DNA of 64,000 bases from Pseudomonadota bacterium (GCA_018241265.1 JAFEEF010000018.1:62001-126000), one strand, 5' to 3'; shown: positions 26,211 through 36,987, counted from the stretch's first letter. Translations and numbers: made by a program. Notes: generated by a model not told the origin, from the sequence alone.

Positions 26211-27086
26211 ATGCCGCCGACCGCGCTGATCGTCTCGCAGGTCTTCCACGGCCTCGTGCTCGGCGGCATGCTGGCGCTGGTCGGCGCCGGGCTGACGGTG
26301 ATCCTGGGCACGCTCGGCCTCGTGAACTTCGCGCACGGCGCGTTCTTCACCTTGGCGGCCTATGCGGGCTGGCTGATCTACGACCGCACGGGCTCCTACG
26401 CGATCGCGCTCGTCGCGGGCGCGCTCTTGACCTGCGCGATCGGCCTCGCGATCGAGCGCGCGCTGATCAGCCGCTTCTACGCACGTCCGCACGAGGACCA
26501 GATCCTCCTGACCTTCGGCCTCGGCATCGTCATCGTCGAGGCGCTGCGCTGGAAGTTCGGCGGCGTCGGCCAGACGATGCCGGTGCCCGACCTCTTGGCC
26601 GGCGCGACCCAGGTCGGACCGGTGGTCTATCCGACCTATCGCCTCGGCGTCTTCGCGATCGCCGCGGCCGCCTTGCTCGGCTGCTACCTGCTGCTCTACC
26701 ACTCGCGCCTCGGCCTCGTCGTGCGCGCTGCGATCGAGGACACCGTGATGGTCCGCATCCTCGGTCTGCGCGCGTCGCTGATCCGATCGATGGTGTTCGG
26801 CCTCGGCGTGCTCGTCGTCGGCGTCGCGGGCGTCGCGCTCGGACCGATCGTGTCGATCCATCCCGACGTCGGCGCACGGCTCATGGTGCAGTCGTTCGTC
26901 GTCGTCGTGATCGGCGGGCTGGGTTCGTTTCCCGGCGCGATCCTCGGCGGCTTCATCGCCGGGCAGATCCAGACCTTGACGTCGATCGTCGATCCGGCCT
27001 ACAGCGACCTGATGCTGTTCCTCGTGATGGTCGTCATCCTCGCGGTGCGGCCGCGCGGGCTGCTCGGCGTGGAAGGCCGCTCTTGA
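26211..27086 (+). CDS. Branched-chain-type ABC transporter permease (LivH-like)
   Basis: The protein has 291 residues with about eight membrane segments. GLVLGGMLALVGAGLTVILG and LGLVNFAHGAFFTLAAY near the N-terminus are LivH signatures. The coupling segment near residue 180 (AIEDTVMVRILGLRASLIRS) replaces the usual EAA loop of this class. It ends VRPRGLLGVEGRS, as LivH proteins do. The stop overlaps the next gene's TTG start. Confidence 0.9.
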   Translation: MPPTALIVSQVFHGLVLGGMLALVGAGLTVILGTLGLVNFAHGAFFTLAAYAGWLIYDRTGSYAIALVAGALLTCAIGLAIERALISRFYARPHEDQILLTFGLGIVIVEALRWKFGGVGQTMPVPDLLAGATQVGPVVYPTYRLGVFAIAAAALLGCYLLLYHSRLGLVVRAAIEDTVMVRILGLRASLIRSMVFGLGVLVVGVAGVALGPIVSIHPDVGARLMVQSFVVVVIGGLGSFPGAILGGFIAGQIQTLTSIVDPAYSDLMLFLVMVVILAVRPRGLLGVEGRS

Positions 27087-28960
27087 GCACCGAGGCCGGC
27101 ATGCTCGCCCGTGCCGAGGTGCCCGCCGTCGCGCGACGTCACGCGCTCGGCCCGGAGGCCTGGATCGCGCTCGCGCTCGCCGCGATGCCGTTCGTGCTGC
27201 TGCATGCGGGCGGCTCGGTCGACACCGCGATCCGCATCCTCGTCTGGGGCCTGTTCGGCGTCGGCTTCGACATCCTGTTCGGCTATGCGGGCCTGCTCGC
27301 GTTCGGGCAGGCGGCGTTCTTCGGCGCCGGCGGCTTCGTCGCGGCCTACCTGCTCGTCAGCGGCGCCATCGGCAGCGTGTTCGTCGCGACCGCGATCGGC
27401 GTCGTCGCCGCGATGGCGCTGAGCGTGCTCGTCGGCTACGTCTCGCTGCGCCGCATCGGCATCTACTTCTCGATGATCACCTTCGCGATCGGCGAATTGG
27501 TGTTCTTCATGCAGAACTCGGTGCTGTCGCGCTTCACCGGCGGCGACAACGGGCTGCCCGGCGTGCCGTATCCGCGCTTTTCGCTCGGCGGCCGGCCGAT
27601 CGAGATCGCGCCCGGCTGGGGCATGTACGTGCTGCTCGCGGCCGTGTTCGTCATCGCCTATTGGCTGGCGCGGCGGCTCGTCGCGTCGCCGTTCGGGCAC
27701 GTGCTCAACGCGATGCGCATCAACCCGCAGCGCACGCTGGCGGTCGGGCACGACCTCTTGCGCTACAAGATGGCGGCGCTCGTCGTGTCGGCCGCCTATG
27801 CGGGACTCGCCGGCGCGATGCTCGGCGTGTTCCAGAGCTACATCGGCCCGGATGCGATGTCGCTCGAGACGTCGAGCCAGGTCGTGATGCAGACGGTGAT
27901 CGGCGGCGTGCGCACGCTCTTCGGCCCGCTCGTCGGCGCGGCGATCTGGATCACCCTGCGCGACGTACTGCAGCAGATCCCGGGCGTCGGCGGCGCGTGG
28001 AAGCTGATCCTCGGCGCGCTGTTCGTGCTCGCGGTGACGGTGATGCGGCGCGGTCTCGTCGGCGAGATCCGGCATCTGATGCGGCGGCGCGCGACGGCGC
28101 ACCGGCCGGCGCCGACCGCGTTGCGTGCCGTGCTGCCTTCGGTCGCGCGCGACGTCGCGATCGATCGCCGCGCGCCCGGCTCCGATGCGCCGATCGCGAT
28201 CGAGGCGCGCGACATCCGCATGGCCTTCGGCGGCCTCGTCGCGCTCGAGGCCGTCAACCTCGCGGTGCGCACCGGCGAGATCATGGGCTTGATCGGCCCG
28301 AACGGCGCCGGCAAGAGCACGCTCTTCAAGATCATGACCGGAGAGCTCGTGCCGACCGCCGGCAGCGTCGTCTTCGAAGGCCGCGCCATCGCCGGCATCG
28401 GCGTGCGCGAGGCCTGCCGCATCGGCGTCAGCAAGAGCTACCAGATCGTGCAGGTCTATCCGGAGCTGACGGCGCGCGAGAACCTCTACGTGCCGCTGCT
28501 GGCGCGCCGGCGCGGTGCGTTCCGCTTCGACGTGCATCGTGCACTGCGCGGCGATGCGGCGCTCGACGACGAAGCCGAGCAGCTGCTGCGCACCATGGAC
28601 CTGCACGACCGCGCCGACGCGCCGGTCGCCGAGATGGCCTACGGCGAGAAGCGCCGCCTCGAGATCGCGATCGCGCTGGCGACCGGGCCGCGCGTGCTGC
28701 TGCTCGACGAGCCGCTCGCCGGCCTGAGCCCGGCCGAGCGCGTGCAGGTCGTCCAGGTCATACGCCAGGCCGCCGTCGGCCGCACGGTGCTGATCGTCGA
28801 GCACGACATGGACGCGGTGTTCGAGCTCGCCGACCGGATCTCGATGCTGCACATGGGCCGCAATCTCGTCACCGGCACGCCGGCCGAGATCCGCGCGAGC
28901 GCGGAGGTTCATACCGCCTATCTCGGAGCACGTCATGAGCGGTCCGCTGCTCGAGCTTGA
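27083..28960 (+). CDS. Fused branched-chain-type ABC permease and ATPase (LivM-LivG)
   Basis: The protein has 625 residues. The LivM-type permease occupies about 25-330 (GFDILFGYAGLLAFGQAAFF). A linker follows, then a LivG-type ATPase at about 370-615 with Walker A GPNGAGKST, signature MAYGEKRRLEIA and Walker B VLLLDEPLAG. The TTG start at 27083 overlaps the LivH stop and has GGAAGG 6 bases upstream; an ATG at 27101 is the alternative. Fusion of these two subunits is known in Liv-type systems. Confidence 0.9.
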   Translation: MSTEAGMLARAEVPAVARRHALGPEAWIALALAAMPFVLLHAGGSVDTAIRILVWGLFGVGFDILFGYAGLLAFGQAAFFGAGGFVAAYLLVSGAIGSVFVATAIGVVAAMALSVLVGYVSLRRIGIYFSMITFAIGELVFFMQNSVLSRFTGGDNGLPGVPYPRFSLGGRPIEIAPGWGMYVLLAAVFVIAYWLARRLVASPFGHVLNAMRINPQRTLAVGHDLLRYKMAALVVSAAYAGLAGAMLGVFQSYIGPDAMSLETSSQVVMQTVIGGVRTLFGPLVGAAIWITLRDVLQQIPGVGGAWKLILGALFVLAVTVMRRGLVGEIRHLMRRRATAHRPAPTALRAVLPSVARDVAIDRRAPGSDAPIAIEARDIRMAFGGLVALEAVNLAVRTGEIMGLIGPNGAGKSTLFKIMTGELVPTAGSVVFEGRAIAGIGVREACRIGVSKSYQIVQVYPELTARENLYVPLLARRRGAFRFDVHRALRGDAALDDEAEQLLRTMDLHDRADAPVAEMAYGEKRRLEIAIALATGPRVLLLDEPLAGLSPAERVQVVQVIRQAAVGRTVLIVEHDMDAVFELADRISMLHMGRNLVTGTPAEIRASAEVHTAYLGARHERSAARA

Positions 28961-29639
28961 ACAGGTCAACACCTACTACGGCGAGTCGCATGCGCTGCAC
29001 GACGTCGCGCTCAGCGTCGGCGAAGGCGAAGTCGTCGCGGTGCTCGGCCGCAACGGCGCCGGCAAGAGCACGACCCTGAAGACGATCATGGGCGTGCTGC
29101 CGCCGCGCAGCGGCACGATCCGCTATGCCGGCGCGACCATCGCGCAGCCGACGCCCGAGGCGCTGGCGCAGCGCGGCATCCAGCTCGTGCCCGAGGACCG
29201 GCGCATCTTCGCGAGCCTGACGGTCGAGGAGAACCTGACGATCGCGCGGCTGAGTTGCGCCAGGCCGTTGCCGGTCGCCGACATCTACCGCATCTTTCCG
29301 CGCCTCGAGGAGCGGCGCCGATCGCTCGGCCGGTTCCTTTCGGGCGGCGAGCAGCAGATGCTGTCGATCGCGCGCGCGGTCATCCGCGCGCCGCGCCTGT
29401 TGATGCTCGACGAGCCGTTCGAAGGCCTCGCGCCGATCATCGTGCAGCACTTGATGAACGTGGTGGCCGACCTCGCCAAGCGCGGACAGACCATCGTGAT
29501 CGTCGAGCAGGATGTCGAGGCCTGCCTCGCGCTGGCCGACCGCGCCTATGTGCTGAGCAACGGTCAGGTGGTCCATGAAGGCCGCGCCGCGGCGTTGCGC
29601 GACGACCGCGAGACGCAGCGGCGCTACCTCAGCGTCTGA
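28935..29639 (+). CDS. Branched-chain-type ABC transporter ATP-binding protein (LivF-like)
   Basis: The protein has 234 residues. Walker A is GRNGAGKST near 38-46, the signature is FLSGGEQQMLSIARA near 136, and Walker B is LLMLDEPFEGL near 156. LTVEENL and IVEQDVEACLALADRAYVL are LivF-typical. It overlaps the preceding fused gene by 26 bases and completes the importer. Confidence 0.92.
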   Translation: MSGPLLELEQVNTYYGESHALHDVALSVGEGEVVAVLGRNGAGKSTTLKTIMGVLPPRSGTIRYAGATIAQPTPEALAQRGIQLVPEDRRIFASLTVEENLTIARLSCARPLPVADIYRIFPRLEERRRSLGRFLSGGEQQMLSIARAVIRAPRLLMLDEPFEGLAPIIVQHLMNVVADLAKRGQTIVIVEQDVEACLALADRAYVLSNGQVVHEGRAAALRDDRETQRRYLSV

Positions 29640-29668
29640 CGACGACGAGAACGAAAGGGAATCCTGCG

Positions 29669-30841
29669 ATGTCCGACGCCTCCTTCAAGCCGCTCGCCGG
29701 CGTGCGCGTGCTCGAGTTCGGGCAGATCGTCACGGCGCCGTTCTGCGCCTTGCTGCTCGCCGATTTCGGCGCCGATGTCGTGAAGGTCGAGAACCCCGAA
29801 GGCGGCGACGGCATGCGCCAGTGGCCGCCGATGATGGCGGCCGAGGAGGGCGGCGAGCGGTACAGCGGCAACTTCGCGGCGCTCAACCGCAACAAGCGCA
29901 GCATCGTCGCCGACCTGAAGGATGCGGCGCAGGTCGCAAGGCTGCGCGAGCTCTGCGCGTCGGTCGACATCGTGCTCGAGAACTTTCGTCCCGGCGTGAT
30001 GGAGCGGCTCGGTCTCGGCTACGAGGCGTTGCGCGCGCTCCATCCTCGTCTCGTCTACTGCTCGCTGACCGGCTACGGCCAGACCGGCCCGTATGCGAAG
30101 AAGGGCGCCTTCGACGTGACGGTGCAGGCGATCAGCGGCGTGATGAGCGTGACCGGCGAGGAGGACGGCCCGCCGGTCAAGTGCGGCGTGCCGGTCGCCG
30201 ATTTCACCGCCGGCCTCTATGCGGCCTACACGTCGCTCGCCGCCTACGAGCAGGCCAAGCGGACCGGGCAGGGCACGCACGTCGACTGCGCGATGCTCGC
30301 CTGCATGCTCGGCATCTCGGGGCTGCAGATCAGCGAATACTTCGGCAACGGCGTCGCGCCGAAACGGCTCGGGTCGGCACATCCGCGCAATGCGCCTTAC
30401 CAGGGCTTCGAAGCGCGCGACCGGCCGTTCACGATCGCGGCCGGCAACGACAAGCTGTGGGGAGAGGTCTGTGCCGCCGTCGGCATGCCGGTGCTGAAGG
30501 ACGACCCGCGCTTCGTCACGCAGGGCTTGCGCGCGCGCAACCAGCGCGCGCTCGCGGCGATCCTGCAGCCGTGCTTCGCCGAGCGCGATGCGGCCGACTG
30601 GCTGACCGAGTTCGATCGCCGCGGCGTGCCGTGCGCGCCGGTGAACGACTATGCCGCGATCATGGCCGACCGCCATGTGGCCGAGATGGGCATCGTGCAC
30701 GACATCGAGCTGCCGAACGGCGTGCACACGCCGGCGGTGGTCTACCCCGTGCGCATGAAGGGCTACGCATTCCAGCCGGGCGCGCGGCCGCCGGCACTCG
30801 GCGAGCACACCGAAGAGGTCTACGCCCAATGGTTGTCATGA
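29669..30841 (+). CDS. CaiB/BaiF-type (class III) CoA-transferase
   Basis: The protein has 390 residues. The N-terminus ADFGADVVKVENPEGGD and the segment NRNKRSIVADLKD are family signatures. The region around FRPGVMERLGLGYEAL contains the conserved N-F-R-P-G motif. The catalytic Asp is expected near VPVADFTAGLYAAYTSLAAY. It moves CoA between acids without a covalent CoA-ester enzyme intermediate of the class I type. Here it would activate an imported acid or an oxygenase product for breakdown with the hydratase encoded by the overlapping next gene. Confidence 0.9.
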   Translation: MSDASFKPLAGVRVLEFGQIVTAPFCALLLADFGADVVKVENPEGGDGMRQWPPMMAAEEGGERYSGNFAALNRNKRSIVADLKDAAQVARLRELCASVDIVLENFRPGVMERLGLGYEALRALHPRLVYCSLTGYGQTGPYAKKGAFDVTVQAISGVMSVTGEEDGPPVKCGVPVADFTAGLYAAYTSLAAYEQAKRTGQGTHVDCAMLACMLGISGLQISEYFGNGVAPKRLGSAHPRNAPYQGFEARDRPFTIAAGNDKLWGEVCAAVGMPVLKDDPRFVTQGLRARNQRALAAILQPCFAERDAADWLTEFDRRGVPCAPVNDYAAIMADRHVAEMGIVHDIELPNGVHTPAVVYPVRMKGYAFQPGARPPALGEHTEEVYAQWLS

Positions 30842-31572
30842 GCGACGGCGACGCACTGCTCGGTGCGGTCGACGACCGCGGCATCCGCGAACTCGCGCTG
30901 AACCGTCCCGACAAGGCCAATGCGCTGAACGCGGGCATCGTGCGGCGCCTGCATGCGCTGCTCGACGAGATCGGCGACGAGACGCGCGTCCTCGTCGTCA
31001 AGGGTGCCGGCCGGCACTTCTGCGGCGGCTTCGACTTCGAAGGCGTCGAGGCGCAGAGCGAAGGCGATCTGGTGCTGCGCTTCGTGCAGATCAACGAGCT
31101 GCTCGCGCGCTTGCGGCGGGCGCCGTACCTCACCGTCGCCTGGGTGCGAGGCGCCGCGTTCGGTGCCGGTGCCGACATCGTTTGTGCCTGCGCCTGGCGC
31201 TACGGTGCGGCACGGGCGCGGTTTCGCTTTCCGGGCTTCCAGTTCGGCGTCGCGCTCGGCACGCGGCGGCTTGCCGAGCTGATCGGCGCGCAGCGTGCGC
31301 GCGAGGTTCTTGCCGGCAATCAGACACTGGACGCGACCGCTGCACACGCCGCCGGCTTGCTGTCGGAGGTGATCGATGAAGCGGACTTCGAGACGCGTCT
31401 GGCGACGCTGGACGCAGCGACGGCCGGCCTCGACAGGGCAGCGCGCCGGGCATTGCTGCGCGTCACGGCCGGCGCCGATCACGATGCCGATCTCGCCGAC
31501 CTCGTGCGCAGCGTCGCGCGGCCGGGCATCCATGAACGGATCGCGCGTTACCGCCAGGCGACTGCTGCCTGA
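30838..31572 (+). CDS. Enoyl-CoA hydratase/isomerase family protein
   Basis: The protein has 244 residues with a crotonase fold. LNRPDKANALNAGIVRRL is the N-terminal signature. The first oxyanion-hole segment is GRHFCGGFDFEG and the second GAAFGAGADIVCACAWRYGA. The ATGA overlap with the CoA-transferase stop supports the start at 30838; an in-frame ATG also occurs at 30829. It is the last gene of the locus. The following 31573-31695 contains no gene. Confidence 0.88.
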   Translation: MSDGDALLGAVDDRGIRELALNRPDKANALNAGIVRRLHALLDEIGDETRVLVVKGAGRHFCGGFDFEGVEAQSEGDLVLRFVQINELLARLRRAPYLTVAWVRGAAFGAGADIVCACAWRYGAARARFRFPGFQFGVALGTRRLAELIGAQRAREVLAGNQTLDATAAHAAGLLSEVIDEADFETRLATLDAATAGLDRAARRALLRVTAGADHDADLADLVRSVARPGIHERIARYRQATAA

Positions 31573-31695
31573 CGACCCGGCAGGCACCAGTGCCACTGCA
31601 CTGCGGGATGAGCCGGCGCTCGACCTCGGACATACTCCGCGCCTCCGATCGACCTCTGCCGCAAGCTGAGCGCGCGATCGCCGAAGGCTGAAGAA

Positions 31696-32732
31696 ATGTC
31701 GCGCGCGGCCGCTTTGCCGCAGCCTGGATCGCCCATGTCGCTGCCGTCCGAAGTTTCCGCGATGCTCGATCAGATCCTGGCCGCCTCGCCGTGGCCGGTG
31801 CTGCTGCTCGCGCATGACGGGGCGGTCCTCGCGGCGAGCGAAGAGCCGGCCGCCTTGCCGGGCGACGTGCCGCTGCGCGAGCGCGCCGGGCACTACGCGG
31901 CATTGGTCTCCGGCGGCGACGCGCGCGAGATCGCCAGCGCCCGCCGGCGCGCCGACGGCAGCCTGGCGCACGAGAGCATCCATCCGCGCCGCATGCCGTG
32001 GGGCCTCTGCCTCACGATCGTCGACCAGACCGAGCTGAAGCGGTTGCAGGCCGCCGAAGCGCAGACCGCGCGGCTCGCGGCGCTCGGCTTCATGGTCGCC
32101 GGCGTCTGCCACGAAGTCACCAATCCGCTGACGTCGCTGCATTCGATCGTGCAGATCCTGCGTGCCGAGAAGGACCCGAGCCCGGCCCTGCTGAGCAAGG
32201 GCCTCGACAACATCGCCGGCAACGTCAAGCGCATCCTCGACATCTCGCGCCGCCTCGTCACCTTCTCGCGCGTCGGCGAGGAGCCGCATGCGCGCTTCGC
32301 GATCGACGATGCGATCGAGGAGGCGCTCGGCGTGCTCCGGGTCGACCACCTGCTGCGCGACATCGTCGTCCGCCACGACCGCGATGCGTCGGCCGTGATG
32401 GCCGGCCGGATGGGGCAGGTGCGCGAGGTCTTCCTGAACCTGCTGGTGAACGCGATCCAGGCGATGGGCGGACACGGCCGGCTCTCGATCGAGACGCGTG
32501 CCGATGCAGCCAGCCTCAGCGTGTCGGTCGCCGACAGCGGCCCCGGCGTGTCGGCGGAGGCCGCGCCGCGCATCTTCGAGCCGTTCTTCACGACCAAGGG
32601 CGGCGCCCACGGCACCGGCCTCGGCCTCGCCATCAGCATGGAAATCGTTCACGAGCACGGCGGCGCGATCGAGCTGGCACAAAGCTCGCAATATGGAGCC
32701 GTATTCAAGGTGACGTTTCCCAGAGAAACAGC

Positions 32733-32736
<4 letters not shown>
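31696..32736 (+). CDS. Soluble NtrB-like sensor histidine kinase
   Basis: The protein has 346 residues and no membrane segment, so it is cytoplasmic. A PAS-like region covers about 25-112. The HisKA domain carries phospho-accepting His139 in AGVCHEVTNPLTSLHS. The HATPase domain has N-box LVNAIQAMGG, G1 DSGPGV and G2 GTGLGLAISMEIVHEHGG. Its partner is the sigma-54 response regulator whose start overlaps its stop as ATGA. The signal it senses must be intracellular or delivered by a protein; the CNB-domain protein encoded two genes on is a candidate. Confidence 0.9.
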
Positions 32737-34195
<1,459 letters not shown>

Positions 34196-34199
<4 letters not shown>

Positions 34200-34660
34200 T
34201 GGGCAGCAGCGTGCAGCCGGCCGCCGGCACGCCGACGGTGATCCTGGCGCAGACGGCGTTCTTCCGCGAGCTGACGGTCGCGCAGCTCGCGCGCGTCGCG
34301 GCGCTGAGCAACGTCCAGGAATGCGCCGAAGGCACCCAGGTCTACCGCATCGGCGAGCCGGCGCGCGACGTCTACGTGCTGGTGCGCGGCATGGTCCGGC
34401 TCGCCGTCGGCATGGGACCGCGCGACGCCAGCGCCGGCAACATCCTGCGGCGCGGCGAGGTGTTCGGCTGGGCCGCGCTGACGCCGAGCTGCAGCCTGCG
34501 CATCGCGACGGCCTCGTGTCTCACGCCGTGCAGCTTCCTGGCGATCGACGGCGGCCGGCTGCTGACGCTGATGGAAGAGGACCACACGCTCGGCTATCGG
34601 CTGGCGACGCAGCTGACGCGGCTGATCACGAGCACCTTCACGGGGTTTGCGGGCGGGTAG
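34196..34660 (+). CDS. Stand-alone cyclic-nucleotide-binding-type (CNB) domain protein
   Basis: The 154-residue protein consists of a single Crp-like beta-roll domain (about 18-150) without a DNA-binding helix. GEPARDVYVLVRGMVRLAVG and GEVFGWAAL (87-95) are the key segments. The position of the cAMP-contacting Glu in FGExxL is Trp here. Its ATGA overlap with the sigma-54 regulator gene makes it part of the two-component operon. It resembles the CNB parts of the proteins at 38519 and 40533. A regulatory input to the kinase or the transporter is an inference. Confidence 0.82.
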
Positions 34661-34698
34661 CGACTTCTCGGCACGCGCAGCGCGAGCGGGGGATGTCG

Positions 34699-35448
34699 CT
34701 ACCCCATCCCCAACGCGGTCCGCACCCCGAGCGCTATCCCGACGACGACGCACAGCACGCCCACGCCGCGCTTCAGCATCGTCGCATCGATCGCATGCGC
34801 GAGGCGCACGCCGCCCGCCACGCCGATGACCTCGACGACCGTGAGCCGCGCCGCCATCGCCAGGTCGACCGTGCCGTGCGCGAGGTGCGCGGCGCTCCCC
34901 GACAGCGCCGCCAAGACCTGGATCACCTGACTCGCGCCGACCGCCGTCAGCGCCGGGAAGCCGGCGACGACCATCATCGGCACCGACAGCGCCGGCCCGC
35001 CGACGCCGGTGAGCCCGGAGCCGAAGCCCGTGGCCGCGCCGATGCCGAACAGCAGCCCGCGGCTTTGCGGTCGCCCGGCGCCGTCTTCGTGGTCCGGCGC
35101 GACGCGCCTGCTGCCGGCCAACGTATAGGCGCCGGCCGCGACGATCAGCACCGCCAGGATCAGCGCCAGCCAGTTGCCGTCGATCCAGCGGCTCGCGACC
35201 GCGCCGACGAAGCCGAACAGCGCGCCGCCGACGCACAGCGGCACGGTGATCGACCAGACGATGCTGCCGCGCCGCTGGAACAGCGCGGTACCGACCAGCC
35301 CAGTGAAGATGAAGGTGAACAGCGACGTCGCCATCGCGGCCTGGATCGACAGCGTGGTCAGGAGCTTCAGTGCCGGGATCAGCAGCACGCCGCCGATGCC
35401 GGCCGTGCCGATCAGCAGGCCGACGATGAATGCAACGAGCCAGATCAC
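34699..35448 (-). CDS. TauE/SafE-family membrane permease
   Basis: The protein has 249 residues and about eight membrane segments. The N-terminal GLLIGTAGIGGVLLIPAL and the internal repeat GSGLTGVGGPALSVPMMVVA are the two glycine/proline-rich half-motifs of the family. Members export or import sulfite, sulfonates or other organic anions. It is convergent with the CNB gene and divergent from the oxygenase operon. Its role here could be export of a sulfur or carboxylate product; a link to the SoeABC-like operon at 46.7-51.3 kb is only a guess. Confidence 0.87.
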   Translation of the reverse strand: MIWLVAFIVGLLIGTAGIGGVLLIPALKLLTTLSIQAAMATSLFTFIFTGLVGTALFQRRGSIVWSITVPLCVGGALFGFVGAVASRWIDGNWLALILAVLIVAAGAYTLAGSRRVAPDHEDGAGRPQSRGLLFGIGAATGFGSGLTGVGGPALSVPMMVVAGFPALTAVGASQVIQVLAALSGSAAHLAHGTVDLAMAARLTVVEVIGVAGGVRLAHAIDATMLKRGVGVLCVVVGIALGVRTALGMG

Positions 35449-35540
35449 GGTGCGAGTGTCGTCGAAGTCATGCGCGAACGGTCAGCAAGCGCGATGCCAT
35501 CGGCGCCGATGCCGCTTGCGTACCGGCCGCGCGTGCGGAC

Positions 35541-35578
35541 GTTTCGTTCCGACACGTCGCGAGGTTTCGATAGGAAAC
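35541..35578 (+). promoter_or_regulatory. Tandem GTTTC-N5-GAMAC sites, candidate enhancer for the sigma-54 activator
   Basis: GTTTC-N5-GACAC at 35541-35555 and a perfect palindrome GTTTC-N5-GAAAC at 35564-35578 are spaced 23 bases start to start, about two helical turns. They lie about 100-135 bases upstream of the candidate sigma-54 promoter, the usual distance for an NtrC-type enhancer. The sites overlap the 5' flank of the divergent permease gene. Confidence 0.5.
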
Positions 35579-35631
35579 GTCGAATCGCGCGGCGCATAGC
35601 GACTAACCCTAGTTCGAGCATCGATTGGACC

Positions 35632-35645
35632 TTGATCCACATCAA
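35632..35645. promoter_or_regulatory. Perfect FNR/ANR-type box
   Basis: TTGAT-CCAC-ATCAA matches the FNR/ANR/DNR consensus at all ten defined positions and is a perfect palindrome. No -10 is found at the class II distance. It lies 31 bases upstream of the sigma-54-like -24 element, so it could add oxygen-dependent activation or repression to that promoter. Confidence 0.65.
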
Positions 35646-35675
35646 ATTCGGTGCTCATGGGCAGATGCAGGCGGC

Positions 35676-35691
35676 AGGCACGGAGCGTGCA
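35676..35691 (+). promoter_or_regulatory. Candidate sigma-54 (-24/-12) promoter of the oxygenase operon
   Basis: The stretch reads AGGCACG-N4-GTGCA. The invariant GG (35677-35678) and GC (35689-35690) are separated by exactly ten bases, and 10 of 12 defined consensus positions match. Transcription would start near 35701, about 39 bases before the oxygenase ATG. The sigma-54 activator gene lies 1.5 kb upstream. Confidence 0.6.
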
Positions 35692-35739
35692 AAAGAAGCG
35701 TCGTCAAGGACCAGTTCATCGCCTACCGGAGAGCCATCG

Positions 35740-36951
35740 ATGTCCCGCAACGCCGCCGAATGGAAAGCCCGCCCGCAGCAGTTTCCCGAGACCCATTTCG
35801 TCAGCACCGAGATCTACACCAGCGACGAGATCTTCCGCGAAGAGCAGGCGAAGATCTTCAACAAGTGCTGGATCATCGCGTGCCACGAGTCCGAGCTGCC
35901 GGGCGCCTACGACTACCGCACCTTCAGCCATCCGGGCGGGGCGCCGCTGATCGTGATCCGCGGCGAGGACCAGAAGGTCCGCAGCTTCTACAACATCTGC
36001 CCGCACCGCGGCAACACGCTGCTGTACGACCCCGTCGGCAACGCCAAGCGCATCACCTGCATCTTCCACGCATGGTCGTTCAGCGCCAAGGGCGACTGCA
36101 TCGACATCTCGCGCGGCAAGCAGGGCTACCAGGAGCGCTTCGGCTGCGAGCACGCGGGCCTGCGCGAAGTCAAGGCCGAGATCGGCTACGGCGGCTTCGT
36201 CTGGGTCAACGTCGACGACGACAGCTGCTCGCTGAAGGAATACATCGGCGACTCGATGGCGATGCTCGACGAGCACCTGTCGATGCCGCTCGAGGTCTTC
36301 CATTACCACAAGGCCGTGGTGAACACCAATTACAAGCTTTGGCACGACACCAATAGCGAGTTCTATCACGACTACATGCACTACTTCAATCGCATCACCG
36401 GGATGATCCAGCCCGGCTATTTCGACCGCAAGTACACCGGCTATCCGAACGGCCACGCCTCGGTCGGCTCGATGGCGATCAAGTACGACGCCTACGAAGG
36501 CAGCAAGACGCGCGGCGTCGGCTGGCCGGGCCTGGCGCCGGGCGGCTGGGTGCTGATCGACATCTTCCCCGGCATGACCTACAACCTGCGCACCTCCGTG
36601 CTGCGCATGGACACCGCGATACCGCTCGGGCCGAACAAGGTCGCCATCGAGTTCCGCGGCCTCGGCCTCAAGAGCGACACGCCCGAGCAGCGCGCCGAGC
36701 GCATCCGCGACCACAACACCATCTGGGGCCCGTTCGGCCGCAACCTGCACGAGGACCTGCTCGGCGTGCACGGCCAGGGCCTGGCGATGCGCGAGCGCAC
36801 CGACAGCCACTGGGTGCTGCACGGCCGCGAGGAGAACATGACGATCCACGACGAAGGCGGCATGCGGCACTTCTATGCCGAATGGGGCCGCCGCATGGGC
36901 CGGCCGGCCCATGCGCCCGGCGCCGACCAGCCATCGGCGGTCGCCGCCTGA
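35740..36951 (+). CDS. Rieske ring-hydroxylating oxygenase, large (alpha) subunit
   Basis: The protein has 403 residues. The Rieske ligands are Cys87-x-His89 (CPHRG) and Cys107-x2-His110; the second half reads CIFHAWSF instead of the common CxYHGW. The mononuclear-iron segment reads NSEFYHDYMH (205-214): Glu207 takes the place of the usual bridging Asp, and the two His (210 and 214) are separated by three residues rather than four. The fold is otherwise that of an alpha subunit, and a beta-subunit gene follows. The start has CGGAGAG upstream. This is a divergent subgroup; the substrate is unknown. Confidence 0.88.
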   Translation: MSRNAAEWKARPQQFPETHFVSTEIYTSDEIFREEQAKIFNKCWIIACHESELPGAYDYRTFSHPGGAPLIVIRGEDQKVRSFYNICPHRGNTLLYDPVGNAKRITCIFHAWSFSAKGDCIDISRGKQGYQERFGCEHAGLREVKAEIGYGGFVWVNVDDDSCSLKEYIGDSMAMLDEHLSMPLEVFHYHKAVVNTNYKLWHDTNSEFYHDYMHYFNRITGMIQPGYFDRKYTGYPNGHASVGSMAIKYDAYEGSKTRGVGWPGLAPGGWVLIDIFPGMTYNLRTSVLRMDTAIPLGPNKVAIEFRGLGLKSDTPEQRAERIRDHNTIWGPFGRNLHEDLLGVHGQGLAMRERTDSHWVLHGREENMTIHDEGGMRHFYAEWGRRMGRPAHAPGADQPSAVAA

Positions 36952-36987
36952 TCCCGACCGCACGCTCATTTGACGAGGCCAGACACC

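Noticed and set aside
27083-28960. LivM-LivG fusion as a sequencing artefact or novelty
   Set aside because: The frame is continuous and permease-ATPase fusions of this type are already known, so it is listed as a normal gene.
26999-28972. A 657-codon minus-strand frame opposite the LivM-LivG gene
   Set aside because: Shadow of a gene with intact Walker A, signature and Walker B motifs; its own composition is almost only Arg, Asp, Glu, His and Ala.
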